Assembly (NCBI GenBank): GCA_015680685.1 | Contig: MNCI01030156.1 | Span: forward strand, 356,024-393,216 | Length of the DNA: 37,193 bases | Direction: 5' to 3' | Source: Gnetum montanum | Lineage: Eukaryota; Streptophyta; Gnetopsida; Gnetales; Gnetaceae | Shown: positions 9,866-18,530 of the stretch, in pieces | Layout: each line of letters begins with the position of its first letter | Numbering within the stretch: the first letter of the stretch is position 1 | The notes under the pieces: generated by a model | Seen by the model: only the letters and a program-made list of their open reading frames with translations | The model's database searches: none | Told to the model about the DNA's origin: nothing | Program-made: the position numbers and the translations under genes

Positions 9866-10795
9866 ATGCTTAACATAACAAAGAAAGTTAGGATTCCCAC
9901 AAGGCATTTAAAAGATAGTCAGATCAAATGTTTAGACATGAACAACATTCCATGATTTGAAGGGGGATATAATGCAGATCCGCAAAATCATTTACAAGCA
10001 TTCCACGATGCATGTGCCTTGCAGAATATAGAAAATGAGTGGCAAAAACTTAAGTTATTCCCAAGGACACTCACCAAAGAAGCAGAGAGTTGGTACCGGT
10101 CCTTAGAACCAGAAACCATTAGGAGGTGGAGTACGATGCTAGAACTGTTCAACAAAAAGTATCAAACGTACTCCAAAGCGTCCAATTCGCATAAGCAGAT
10201 CTAAGGCTGGAAGCAAGGTACTCATGAACACTTGGATGCTACCATGGCTCGCTACAACACATTGTTACATTGTTGCCAGGGACATGGGCACGCTTAGCAG
10301 GATCAACTTCACCACATTGTGGATGGGCTAAGGCATGAAACTAGAAGAACCCTTAGAACTTATGCCCAAGGGAGACTCTCACCACTTAGCGCCCATGAAG
10401 TACATAGCTTGTTGGAACAAGTAGCAAAAGAAGAAGGTGAGCTACGAAAAAGAAAAAGTGCAGATGAATACAATTGTGACCCCTCTCTTCGAAAGAAGGG
10501 AGTGAAATTTTGTGATAAAGAGGATGAGTCACCAATCGAAGAGTTGGTGAACAGAAAGACCTTGCTGCTTCAAAAGCTCACAATCGAAATAGCGGCTAAG
10601 GTAGATAACGTATGGAGTTCCTTAGACTCTAAAATTGAAATTGTCTTAAAAATTGTAGAAGAGTCTAAGGTTGAATAAAGTAGTGACAAAGGTAAGAAAA
10701 AGTGGAGAGATTTAGGCCTTACACATAACAAGGGTAAGGTAAAAATGACTAACTCTGATGTGGCTATGGACTCTGACACAGATGATGACAGTGGA

Positions 10796-10849
10796 TGTGA
10801 GATCTACCACTATGACCATCCTAAGGGATGTTTCCCCATCATCTCACAT
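10796..10849 (+). other. Conserved Cys/His motif in Gag, element 2
   Basis: CEIYHYDHPKGCFPIISH keeps the spacing C-x6-H-x3-C-x5-H found in elements 1 and 3. It occupies the place of a nucleocapsid zinc knuckle. Confidence 0.5.
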
Positions 10850-11021
10850 CTAAACGAGTCTGGGATGTATGTGCTTAATCCAAGACTTAACCAATGGCAA
10901 ACACCCCGAAGGTTACCTTATCCACAAGGTAACCCAAGGTAGTTCCACCAACCGCTAATGTATTATCCAAGTGGAACTCCACCAAAGCCCATTAGACAGC
11001 TTCAGCAGTGGAAATACCCAC

Positions 11022-11031
11022 AGTCATGGGG
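11022..11031 (+). other. AGTCATGGGG motif inside gag
   Basis: CACAGTCATGGGGAATGCC also occurs at 21468-21477 in element 3, and its counterpart in element 1 is at 1935-1946 (minus strand, AGTCATGGGGGATG). It encodes QSWGM in Gag, so coding constraint may explain its conservation. Confidence 0.4.
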
Positions 11032-11430
11032 AATGCCATCGCTGAAACATCAGTACCCTTACCGATAGCCTAACCCTTATGGATATTATGTGTAGCAGCC
11101 GATTTCTCCAAGTGACTCTATGAGTCATAGAACCTCAACCATCACTACCAAGTTCGGGAGTACTTCAGAAGGACTCCTTCTCCTACAGGAGACACTCCAT
11201 ACCCACACCATCCTCCTAATCCATCCGCACCTCTTCCACCACAAGTAGTTCCCATAACACCTCTTGCTCCAACAATGCAAGGGCAACTTCCTTCTCAACC
11301 GCAACAACGTCACGTTGCGAGAGTTGTAAATATCCAACCTGCTGCTAGTTCTAACAACTATAAAAAGAGAAGACCTTTCTTTAGAACCAAAAGCCCAAAC
11401 AAACTCTCACAACAATAAGCGGTTGGGCCC

Positions 11431-12132
11431 ATGTACACTCCTCCACCATCTAACACTTCGGAGCATCCTTCCATCCAAAATCAAAGCTTAATGCATACGG
11501 TTATGTTAACACATACTGTAACCAACTGGATTAAGGTAGGCCACCTTCCTAAGAAAGTAACTAACCCTGGGAGTCTCTTAATCTATTTACAGATCATCGG
11601 GAACAAACCACATAGGGCTCTTCTTGACTCAGGTTCTGGAGTCAACTTAATACCACGAGAGAAGTATCACGCTTGGAACCTACTCCAGCTTAAGAAGAGC
11701 AACATTCAACTAGAGTTGGTAGACCAGTCCATCACCATTCCCTTGGGATTGGTGGAGGACATCATTATCACTATGTGTGGTTGGTCTTACCCAGCTAATT
11801 TCCTGGTGATTGAGGTCAACAACAGCGAAGGGGAATTCCCAATTATAATGGGAAGGGCATGGCTAAGTACAGTAGATGCATGCCTTAGGATCTGCGATCT
11901 TTCCTTGGAAATTTCTAAGATAAATATTTATGGAAAGATTGAGAAGAGGAAAGTTCCATGCATCACATATAGTGATTCATCAAGTGATTACATGGAGGAA
12001 ATATCTTCATGTAATAGGTGTGCTCTTGAAACTTTGAAACAAAGATGCTTGTATGTAGCAACCACACAACCAGTAGTAGACACCTCATGGTTGACAACTA
12101 CTCGAAAGAACAACCAAATATGCATGGAATGA
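11431..12132 (+). CDS. Aspartic protease ORF of element 2 (233 codons, open)
   Basis: This is the longest intact stretch of coding sequence in the window. It is a retropepsin-like protease that cuts Gag during particle maturation. The active site is LLDSGSGVNLIP with Asp at residue 66; the C-terminal FPIIMGRAWLST block is at residues 136-147. Between them lie KKSNIQLELVDQSITIPLGL and GWSYPANFLVIEV. The Met at 11431 is only the first Met after a stop (TAA, 11416-11418). In the ancestral element the protease was the C-terminal part of a Gag-protease fusion, so this is not a natural start. The ORF ends in ICME, exactly where element 3 continues into the RT linker. Confidence 0.85.
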   Translation: MYTPPPSNTSEHPSIQNQSLMHTVMLTHTVTNWIKVGHLPKKVTNPGSLLIYLQIIGNKPHRALLDSGSGVNLIPREKYHAWNLLQLKKSNIQLELVDQSITIPLGLVEDIIITMCGWSYPANFLVIEVNNSEGEFPIIMGRAWLSTVDACLRICDLSLEISKINIYGKIEKRKVPCITYSDSSSDYMEEISSCNRCALETLKQRCLYVATTQPVVDTSWLTTTRKNNQICME

Positions 12133-12310
12133 ACTGAGGAAACCCATGCCCATAACGAAAGCATATATACATTGGAATATGAGCATCGCCAACTTCCACC
12201 CCTTAATCTAAGATCATCAATTGGGAGAAGTTGGGCATTTCTTAGAAATTCAAATAGACGCTCATTATTTCGGATCTCTCCCTTACAACTTAGTCATGGG
12301 GGAGATGGCC
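12133..12310 (+). pseudogene. Post-protease tail of element 2 across the pol deletion junction
   Basis: After the TGA following CME the frame stays open: TEETHAHNESIYTLEYEHRQ, then LPPLNLRSSIGRSW, and on to ISPLQLSHGGDGHLC at the polypurine-like site. The last part matches the end of the integrase region of element 3 (FQIFSFQLSHGGDGHPC). Element 1 has the same tail in frame. In both copies the deletion therefore joins the protease to the 3' end of the former polyprotein with reading frame retained. Confidence 0.6.
12292..12303 (+). other. Internal polypurine-like site AGTCATGGGGGA
   Basis: It has the same sequence and position as 25591-25602 in element 3 and 661-672 (minus) in element 1. It may be an internal plus-strand priming site, since it resembles the terminal AGTCATGGGGGTA. 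Confidence 0.5.
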
Positions 12311-13732
12311 ACCTATGCTAATCATATGGGGCCCTCAGTTTTGTTTTCGATTTTTGTCATACACATTTTGTTTTACAAATTTTTTTAACTTTTCTAATTT
12401 TTGTTTTACAAATTTCTTTAACTTTTCTTGTTTTTGTTTTACAAATTTCTTTAAATTTTCTAGTCTTTTTTTAATAACATTGTTATACTTTTTCCATTTT
12501 TTGTGTGTGTATGTTTGTTCCACCATGTAAGTTTGTCACCCAATAAGTGTTCAGAATGATGGTATGAACTGTTTTCATATTGATTGCTAATGTTTGGTTT
12601 TTACCTTTAAGTCACAATGTTGATACTAAGGTATGTTTCTTTTGATATGGCAGGCAATGAGATCACTTCATGCATCCATCCACAAATTTCTATGGTCTCT
12701 CTCGACTTAGAAATGTACATTCCCCTTCTAATAAGAACTTAAACGAATTGGTGACTGGGTATTTCTCAAACTAAGGAAGTACTTAAGGATTGAAAAGGGT
12801 GTGACTTCAAGGGAACTTGATGCTTTTGTGTTGGCCGTTCTCTTGGGTGCTTGGATGTTTTCTTTTTGAGTTTTCTTGCCGTTCTGATGTTACCCAATTA
12901 TCGGAAGCTGACTCAATAAAAATAAAAAGTCTTTGCATGGTGTGGTTCTCATGCATAAAACCACAAAACACACAAAAAAAAACAAAAAAAGTGAGAATTT
13001 AAAGCACACCCCTTAGACGAAATACAACTTGGGCTACAAGTACTAGTTATGGAACCAAAAGTGCCCCCTCTAACTAAGGCCCTTCTCGCTTCCCATTCTC
13101 TCCTTTGTTTCGTTGGAATGGTGGTGGCTCTTTGGAGATGCATCCTTGTTATCCAAGTGGATGGTTTGACCAAATGCATTGATGCGAAGTCACTGGATGT
13201 GGTTGGTTTGAGGCCAGAGTTGCAATGAGACTTGCCAAGTCACATTAGTCATAAAATCCACAAGGGGCTATACACCACCTTGTTCTTGGGATTCCATTCC
13301 ATTCTCTTCTCTCCACCCTTCTCTCCATTGTTCACCTCATTGCTGATTGTATCATTAGTGTATATATTTTGGTTGATGCATTTTTTTCTTTTTGGTAAAT
13401 TCTTATGGTTAAAACTTTAACTCTTATTCCAAATAACATTCCCGGAGCCTATGGACTCTTTGAATGTGGGTTTGTCAGGGNTCCATTCTAACGCTACTGG
13501 AGGTTCGCGATTAGTCATGGGGGTACGGGGCTTGATTTTTTTTGATTTTATCTTAGCCCCAAATTTTTCAATTCTTTCCTAACCCCTACACCTTCGGTAG
13601 TCATTATTAAGATATCCCCAGATCCGTATTAGCCATACCACAACCTAGCCAATGGACCTACACCGAAGCAAGGTATCAATTATAGGATGATTCATTTACC
13701 CTTGCTAATATAAGATTGTGTTGTGTGTGCAG
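12311..13732 (+). other. 3' non-coding region of element 2
   Basis: No ORF of note. It holds T-rich repeats at the start, a degenerate A-run (about 12972-12988), segments homologous to the 3' region of element 3 (for example AAAGCACACCCCTTAGACGA), a single unresolved base at 13481 and another AGTCATGGGGGTA site at 13513-13525. It ends at a CAG|ATG acceptor-like site (13731-13735). Confidence 0.65.
12366..12464 (+). repeat. 33-bp tandem repeat, three units
   Basis: Three adjacent units begin TTTTGTTTTACAAATTT and carry the C/T-rich end CTTTAACTTTTC. Differences between units are few. Element 1 has only about one and a half units at the corresponding place. The small ORFs read through it on either strand are shadows of the repeat. 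Confidence 0.8.
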
Positions 13733-13900
13733 ATGGCAATCATACAAACAACGGATTGGATCTAGAACAAACACTTGGAATGGAGTAGTGCTGAAGTAGT
13801 TATGCAAGGAGAAAGATCGATGGCGCACTTACAGATGGACAATGAAGGTGGAATCTTGGCATTGGCAGCAACAACACTTCTTTTTCTCTCTCTTTCTTAG
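13733..13900 (+). pseudogene. ORF3 remnant of element 2
   Basis: TTGTGTTGTGTGTGCAG is followed by ATG at 13733, as in element 3 (TTGTGACTGTAG|ATG at 27654). About 55 codons follow, with one stop (TAG after DWI), ending at a stop near 13900. They do not resemble ORF3 of the other copies. The sequence then joins the untranslated stretch before the 3' LTR (GGAACTCGAGGACGAG, like 30716-30729). ORF3 therefore appears to have been deleted or replaced here while its acceptor-like leader was kept. Confidence 0.45.
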
Positions 13901-14080
13901 TTGCCAACTAAGGCCTGATTTCATTATAATAAGGTGTTCATCCTTGTTGTCATGAACACTAGTTTTGTCAAGTCTTGTAATGATGATCCATTCACATGTC
14001 ATCCCATTAGTTCCATTCCCCTTAATAATTCCATACCTTCCCGATATTATTGTAGGGAACTCGAGGACGAGTTTTCATTC

Positions 14081-14093
14081 AGTCATGGGGGTA
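14081..14093 (+). other. Polypurine-type site before the 3' LTR of element 2
   Basis: AGTCATGGGGGTA abuts the LTR start TGATGA at 14094. The same site stands before the 3' LTR of element 3 (30737-30749) and, as AGTCGTGGGGGTA, of element 4 (minus strand, 34201-34213). Confidence 0.75.
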
Positions 14094-15044
14094 TGATGAG
14101 ATGTGATTTGCATGAGCCGCGATATCGCGTCATCCCCTGCGATGTCACGTACACGATATCGTGGTCCGCCACCAAATCTATAAATAAGAGGTGACACTCC
14201 CCTTATTTCCCATCCTAGTCTAGAAGTAGGGAAACTCTGGCAAATTGATCACTCTAGAGATAGACTATTTTCCATGTGCCCACAGTAGGAGTCCCCGAGT
14301 GAATGGAACTTTATTTGAGCAGCTTTATACCTGAATGCAAGTTTTGTACATCAATAAAGATGAGCTTTGTGGATAAACCTTGTAGTGCATGGAATAGGAT
14401 TTTATTACCTGTTATTTCTTACATGTTAGTTATTACCTGCATTAGCACGACATGAGTACGACTTGATTACGAATATTTATGAATGTGTACGGCTAATCAA
14501 AGAATCGGCTGCTCATCGCAATTAGTCTCTCTCACCCTTACCTCTTAGAACATGGGATAAGTATGACTTGGTTATGAGCATTCAAGGATGTGTACGGATA
14601 GCCAAGGAATAGATGCTTATCACGTTTAGGCTAGTTAAGTGCCTCAGTACGACCACTTCGAGCACATGCGTTACACATGGTGATCCCAATAACAATTAGC
14701 GTTTGGTAGCCAGGGTTGCATAGTTCAGGGTGTGTACGGTAAGTGGGAACGGATGCTAATGCTGGTTAATTTAGACTTAGTCCTTAGTTAGAGTTAGTTA
14801 GTTTCTCAACCATTCACTCTTTAGCATAGAAGACATAAAACCATAAAAAATTATAAAAATCACATACCTCAGAGTTACTTAACCATACACCGTGACAACT
14901 ACAATTAAGTCTGGGAAGACAACGAATGATTAACCCCAAGTGTTCTATGGGGCGTGTAGGCATTTAGTCTGTGGAGTTCAACCGGATCACGTGTGCTACG
15001 TTTGTTTCGTATGGTTGAGTGTAGGGGTACCTCGCCACTCTTCA
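14094..15044 (+). repeat. 3' LTR of element 2 (951 bp)
   Basis: It aligns base for base with 7895-8845 and has the same length. Palindromes are at 14118-14129 and 14152-14163, and the TATA box is at 14179-14186. The end reads CACTCTTCA, changed from CACTCATCA. Confidence 0.9.
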
Positions 15045-15049
15045 CCAGT
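15045..15049 (+). repeat. Target-site duplication of element 2, right copy (CCAGT)
   Basis: It matches CTAGT at 7890-7894 with one transition. The outer LTR sequence resumes immediately after it. Confidence 0.65.
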
Positions 15050-15430
15050 GATGTCTAACGTCTAGTAACCTAGTAGTGGTTAGGACATGCTCAGGATGTG
15101 CACAGAGGATGGGATTGGTTGTTTATGCTAGGGATAGTTAAGCAATAGAGTAGAGCAATCATAAAATTATATAGCCTTTCATTTCCTACACTAGAAGAAT
15201 TAGACTTTAAAGATAAAAAGAAAACTTATAAAAATCATTTACCTCAATCTCACTCAACCATCATTTTAGAATATCATAGGTGAGGTTGGGAAGACAACGA
15301 TTGCTCTAACTAAGTTTTTGCTGGCTAGAATTCTATGTACATAAGTTTGCAGTCTTTGGAATTCAACCAAGTCATGCGTGAATGCTCATGATTCGCATGG
15401 TTGGGCATAGGGGTACCTCACTGCTCATCA
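15050..15430 (+). repeat. 3' LTR of the outer element, right part
   Basis: It continues the LTR interrupted at 7894 and ends GGGGTACCTCACTGCTCATCA. It corresponds to the U5 end of the element 3 LTR (31290-31645), for example GGTTGGGCATAGGGGTACC. Confidence 0.82.
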
Positions 15431-15784
15431 AATATAAATAGTCAATCATTACCAATTTTTTTATAAGAATACTTGAGTACATATAACTAAATATGATAAG
15501 CATAAATATTTTAAATTAGAGTATTTTTTTCTCATATATCCAGAGCAATTTTGGCAAGTACTATATACTTTCTTTTCCATCCAACTGTAAAATAATCTCC
15601 AAAATAGATGGCATCTTCACTTTCTATTTTATTCAATTTAAAACTACCTTAAAAATTGCCAATATTCTTACGTAACAAACATAAGAGAAAATAAAAAACA
15701 AGCTTATTTAGAAATTTAAACATATAATATTAATATATCATTTATAAATAATGTTAACTATATTTAACTTAAGTATATTACCTT
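15431..15784. other. AT-rich sequence, nothing recognised
   Basis: About 350 bases to the right of the outer LTR. There is no ORF, repeat or family similarity that I can see. It is presumably the older sequence into which the outer element inserted. Confidence 0.5.
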
Positions 15785-16425
15785 TCAATCTTTTGACTTT
15801 GAAGCAAACAACTGTGTAATTTGAAGTTGCATATCAATCAATTTATCCATCTGTGCCATTTTCTTTGTTTCAACTTCTTTAAAGGTGCTTGTAAACAATC
15901 TCATGCTTTGTCTAATACTTTTAGCAATAGAATCAACTTTGGCTTCTTCTTTTTTATTTTTTCCCCTCCACCCCAACATAATTTTGAGCTTTCATTTTTT
16001 TTTATTTTTGGAATTTTTGTTTGCATGGACAATGAAAGAACTTTGTTCTTTAAGCTCACCTTTCTCACTATAATCTAAATCTTCACTCATATTATTTTTT
16101 TCTATTTCCAATTTTGAAGGAATATTGTCACATGCCTTCCAATTTATTCCATCATATCCTCCTATGTTACTAGTAATTTTATGAGATTTTCCAACAACAT
16201 TATTTATATTTTCATAATACAACCAATGACTTGGTTGGGCTCCAATTGAGTTCTCTCATCTTTTATTTCTTAAAATTTTGCTTAATTCTATTCCATTTAT
16301 TTCTACACTATTTCCCGTAAAGTGTGAGTTTAATGCTTTTAAGCCAAATTTTCATGATTAAGTTGGAGATAAATTTCTTCATATGTTTTAATAAGAGAGA
16401 TAATGCATGCATGAGGCCAACACTT
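15785..16425 (-). pseudogene. Decayed trihelix (GT/SANT-like) DNA-binding protein pseudogene
   Basis: On the minus strand, pieces in shifting frames follow the usual trihelix order. First comes WPHACIISLIKTYEEIYLQL (about 16418-16359), a first-helix pattern. Next is CRNKWNRIKQNFKK (about 16305-16262), the third-helix signature of trihelix and Myb/SANT-like proteins. Then comes a WLYYENINNVVGK segment (about 16230-16190). Last is an acidic linker and a C-terminal coiled segment KKMAQMDKLIDMQLQITQLF, ending at a stop at 15785. Stops and at least two frameshifts break it. In plants such proteins bind promoter GT elements in the nucleus. A Myb-like protein of a PIF/Harbinger transposon is an alternative. 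Confidence 0.5.
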
Positions 16426-17940
16426 TGATTTATCTATTCAGCTATTCATTGAACTAATAATTTGTATTTCATTACTCATCTCCTCTGTATGCTCACTATT
16501 ATTTGATTCAAATTTGATAAAAGTTTAAGTTTAAGAATAAACAATGTAAAATATAAGAACAGAATAAAGAAAAAAAGCACATGCAAGGGGAATCTTTTTC
16601 AAACATAAAAGAATGCAATGAAGAGCACAAGCAAGGTGATTTTTTTCAAGAATAAAAAAATGCAATGAAGAATACTTTTAATAGTAATGCTTATTGCAGA
16701 TTAAAAATGCAATATTACTTACTGTTAATAGGAATGTTAATATTGGTGCAATAATAGTTCACTACTTCTGCACTCCCTTGTTTTTCCTTTGAACTTTGTT
16801 TAAGACTTTTATAACAATATTCTTTGATAAAAAAATGATGAAACTTGGTGGGAATACAATTTTTGATCCATATTTGACCCTGAGGTCTCTAACTAGGAAA
16901 TCTAGCTTTCCATGGTTTTTCTTTAAGAGGTCGTTGAGAAAAATAAGAGCTGAAAATAAAATATTGCATGAAGTAGCAGTGTTAAAGAAAATTCTACCAA
17001 ATTAACATTAATTTTTTCATTCCATTTTGTGTTTACCTAATTTCCCATAACTCTTGTATACATTGCTCACATAATGCATAGTTTCGCTATTACATCCTTT
17101 GAAAATTTTGGCATGCAATACAAAACCACATAAAACTACACAATGTGTGCATTCTAACTTCATGTGCATATGCCATCAGAATTTAATAAATCAGATATAC
17201 TTTTCTAGCATAGAATATAGTAATTTCATGCTTTTTAGTGAAAAATGATGTAAACAAATGTTACTCTTATATACTAAATGTTTGTTGTCTTTGTATAGCC
17301 AATGCGAATCTTTAGTAGAACTTCATATGATTCAATGTTGTCAAACATATAACTTATAAGTTAAAGTGTTTAACTCAAGAGTTTTATCATTAAATTAAAG
17401 TAAAAGGGATTTGAGGTTTCTTCAATGCATCTTATGTTTTTCATTGGATGTTATGTTTTTTCTATGGATCTGATGCTTCTTTAGCAAATTTAATTTTTTT
17501 AATGCATCTAATATTTCCATAACTAATTTATTTCAAGTTACATGAAATGCCATTAGATTTAGTAGATGATCCTTCAAGTAGATCCATTATCATTCTATGA
17601 ATTACTTGATAATTTATATGAATCTATTACTTAGGAAATTTATGAAAAGTATGTTTTCATGCAAATTAAAGGTTATTTAGCTTATTTCTCAATTTTTTTA
17701 AGTCATTTAAATGTATTTTGAAAAAAATTAAGTATTAGATGCTATCCATGCATGTTATTTGTCAAACTCATTTTTTGTTGGTACAATTTGTTAATTTGAC
17801 AATTATTTGTAAGGCCCTTGATATTGGTGTTTTCAATCATTACCATGCCTTATTAAATATTCAAAAGTGAATTTCCTCATTTAATAAATCATCTCCTGAA
17901 ATTTAAAGAGTTCCTTATTTTATTAAGTTATTAAATCTTC
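16426..17940. other. AT-rich sequence without recognisable genes
   Basis: Only short chance ORFs (for example 16796-17005). There is a short direct duplication at about 16575-16670, around GCACATGCAAGG/GCACAAGCAAGG and AAAGAATGCAATGAAGA. I see no RNA gene or mobile-element end. Confidence 0.45.
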
Positions 17941-18530
17941 CATTGATTTTTGAAAAAGTTGAAAGGGATAATGCCTATCAAATTGGGTCAATCAAGCATT
18001 TTGAAATCTTGGTTATTGCTACTAGTTTCATAGAATTCCATATATGATTGAGGTGGATCTTGACTCACTTAAGTCAGAAATTCTTCTGCATGTTGATAGA
18101 ATTGATTATGTATAGAAAGTTGTTTATTACAATCTTGCAAATTCATATGACTATTGTCATCAAGAAGGTCACATGTTCAATTCATGTCTTTTTATGTTGT
18201 AAAAAAATGGTATGCAAGCATGTTAGAACCAAGTCATTATAAATACTACTAAGGTTTCTTCTACAAATGTTGTAGATCCTACTAAGAATTTATCTATAGA
18301 TGTTGTAGATCTTGCAACAATTTCTTCTATTGACATTTCAATATTTATCTCACAGAAACCTATTGGTGATTCAGATGATTTCCAAATGGTTCTTCATAAT
18401 AAAAAACAATGGGGAAGTCTATCTATTAGTAATTACATACCAAATATTCAAAATCAGCAACATGTTCAAGATATTTTAACTACCAATAATTTGTTTGCAT
18501 CTATTAGTTAGAATATGGAGATAATATCTT
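17941..18530 (+). pseudogene. LINE ORF1-like remnant with CCHC zinc knuckle
   Basis: In one frame from about 18046, EVDLDSLKSEILLHVDRIDY, a stop, KVVYYNLANSYDYCHQEGHM and FNSC can be read. The CDYCHQEGHMFNSC-like piece has the knuckle spacing C-x2-C-x4-H-x4-C, with the Cys at YDYC and at the end in place. This order (VEVDL...; ...VxYxxLPxxCxxCxxxGHxxxxC) is that of plant L1-type LINE ORF1 proteins and related DUF4283 genes. Further on comes DSDDFQMVLHNKKQW, also typical of the variable part after the knuckle. There is no endonuclease or RT. Whether it was a LINE or a DUF4283 host gene cannot be decided. Confidence 0.45.

Larger units (their letters stand above)
9866..11430 (+). pseudogene. 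Gag core and C-terminal linker, element 2
   Basis: The frame starts at ATG 9866 (SMLNITKKVRIPT). The capsid domain at about 9960-10400 has the blocks FEGGYNADPQNHLQAFHDAC, KLKLFPRTLTKEAESWY, RRWSTMLELFNKKY and VDGLRHETRR. Open stretches are 10019-10204, 10319-10678 and 10745-10942. A Lys/Glu-rich region, the Cys/His motif (10796-10849) and a Pro/Gln/Tyr-rich tail follow. A one-base deletion near 11130-11150 shifts the tail into the frame of the protease ORF; without it Gag and protease form one frame. The domain matches Athila/Tat-type Gag. Several stops are single-transition changes of Gln, Arg or Trp codons. Confidence 0.88.
7895..15044 (+). mobile_element. Element 2: complete non-autonomous gag-protease LTR retrotransposon (7.15 kb)
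   Basis: It has two LTRs of 951 bases each, TGATGA...TCATCA (TCTTCA in the 3' copy), a tRNA-Asp type primer-binding site, a gag leader, gag core and protease. A 3' region of about 1.9 kb follows and ends at the polypurine-type site. RT, RNase H and integrase are absent, and ORF3 is reduced to a short remnant. The LTRs differ at several per cent of positions by eye, mostly transitions, so the insertion is old. It lies inside the 3' LTR of the outer element with a near-perfect 5-base target duplication. It must have been mobilised by a pol-bearing relative. Confidence 0.9.
4948..15430 (+). mobile_element. Outer element: Ty3/gypsy LTR retrotransposon 3' part, interrupted by elements 1 and 2
   Basis: The visible part is the ORF3 remainder (4948-7190), a short untranslated stretch with a TGTGGGGGTA polypurine-type site (7390-7399), and a 3' LTR starting TGATGA at 7400 and ending CTCATCA at 15430. 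The LTR is split by element 2 at 7894. The 5' part (gag, pol, 5' LTR) would lie left of the window, beyond element 1. ORF3 and the LTR resemble those of element 3, so this was probably a pol-bearing copy, though that cannot be seen directly. Confidence 0.8.

Noticed and set aside
12315-12530. Phe/Asn-rich plus-strand ORF and Lys-rich coiled-coil-like minus-strand ORF
   Set aside because: Both are readings of the 33-bp tandem repeat. The periodicity comes from DNA, not from a protein.
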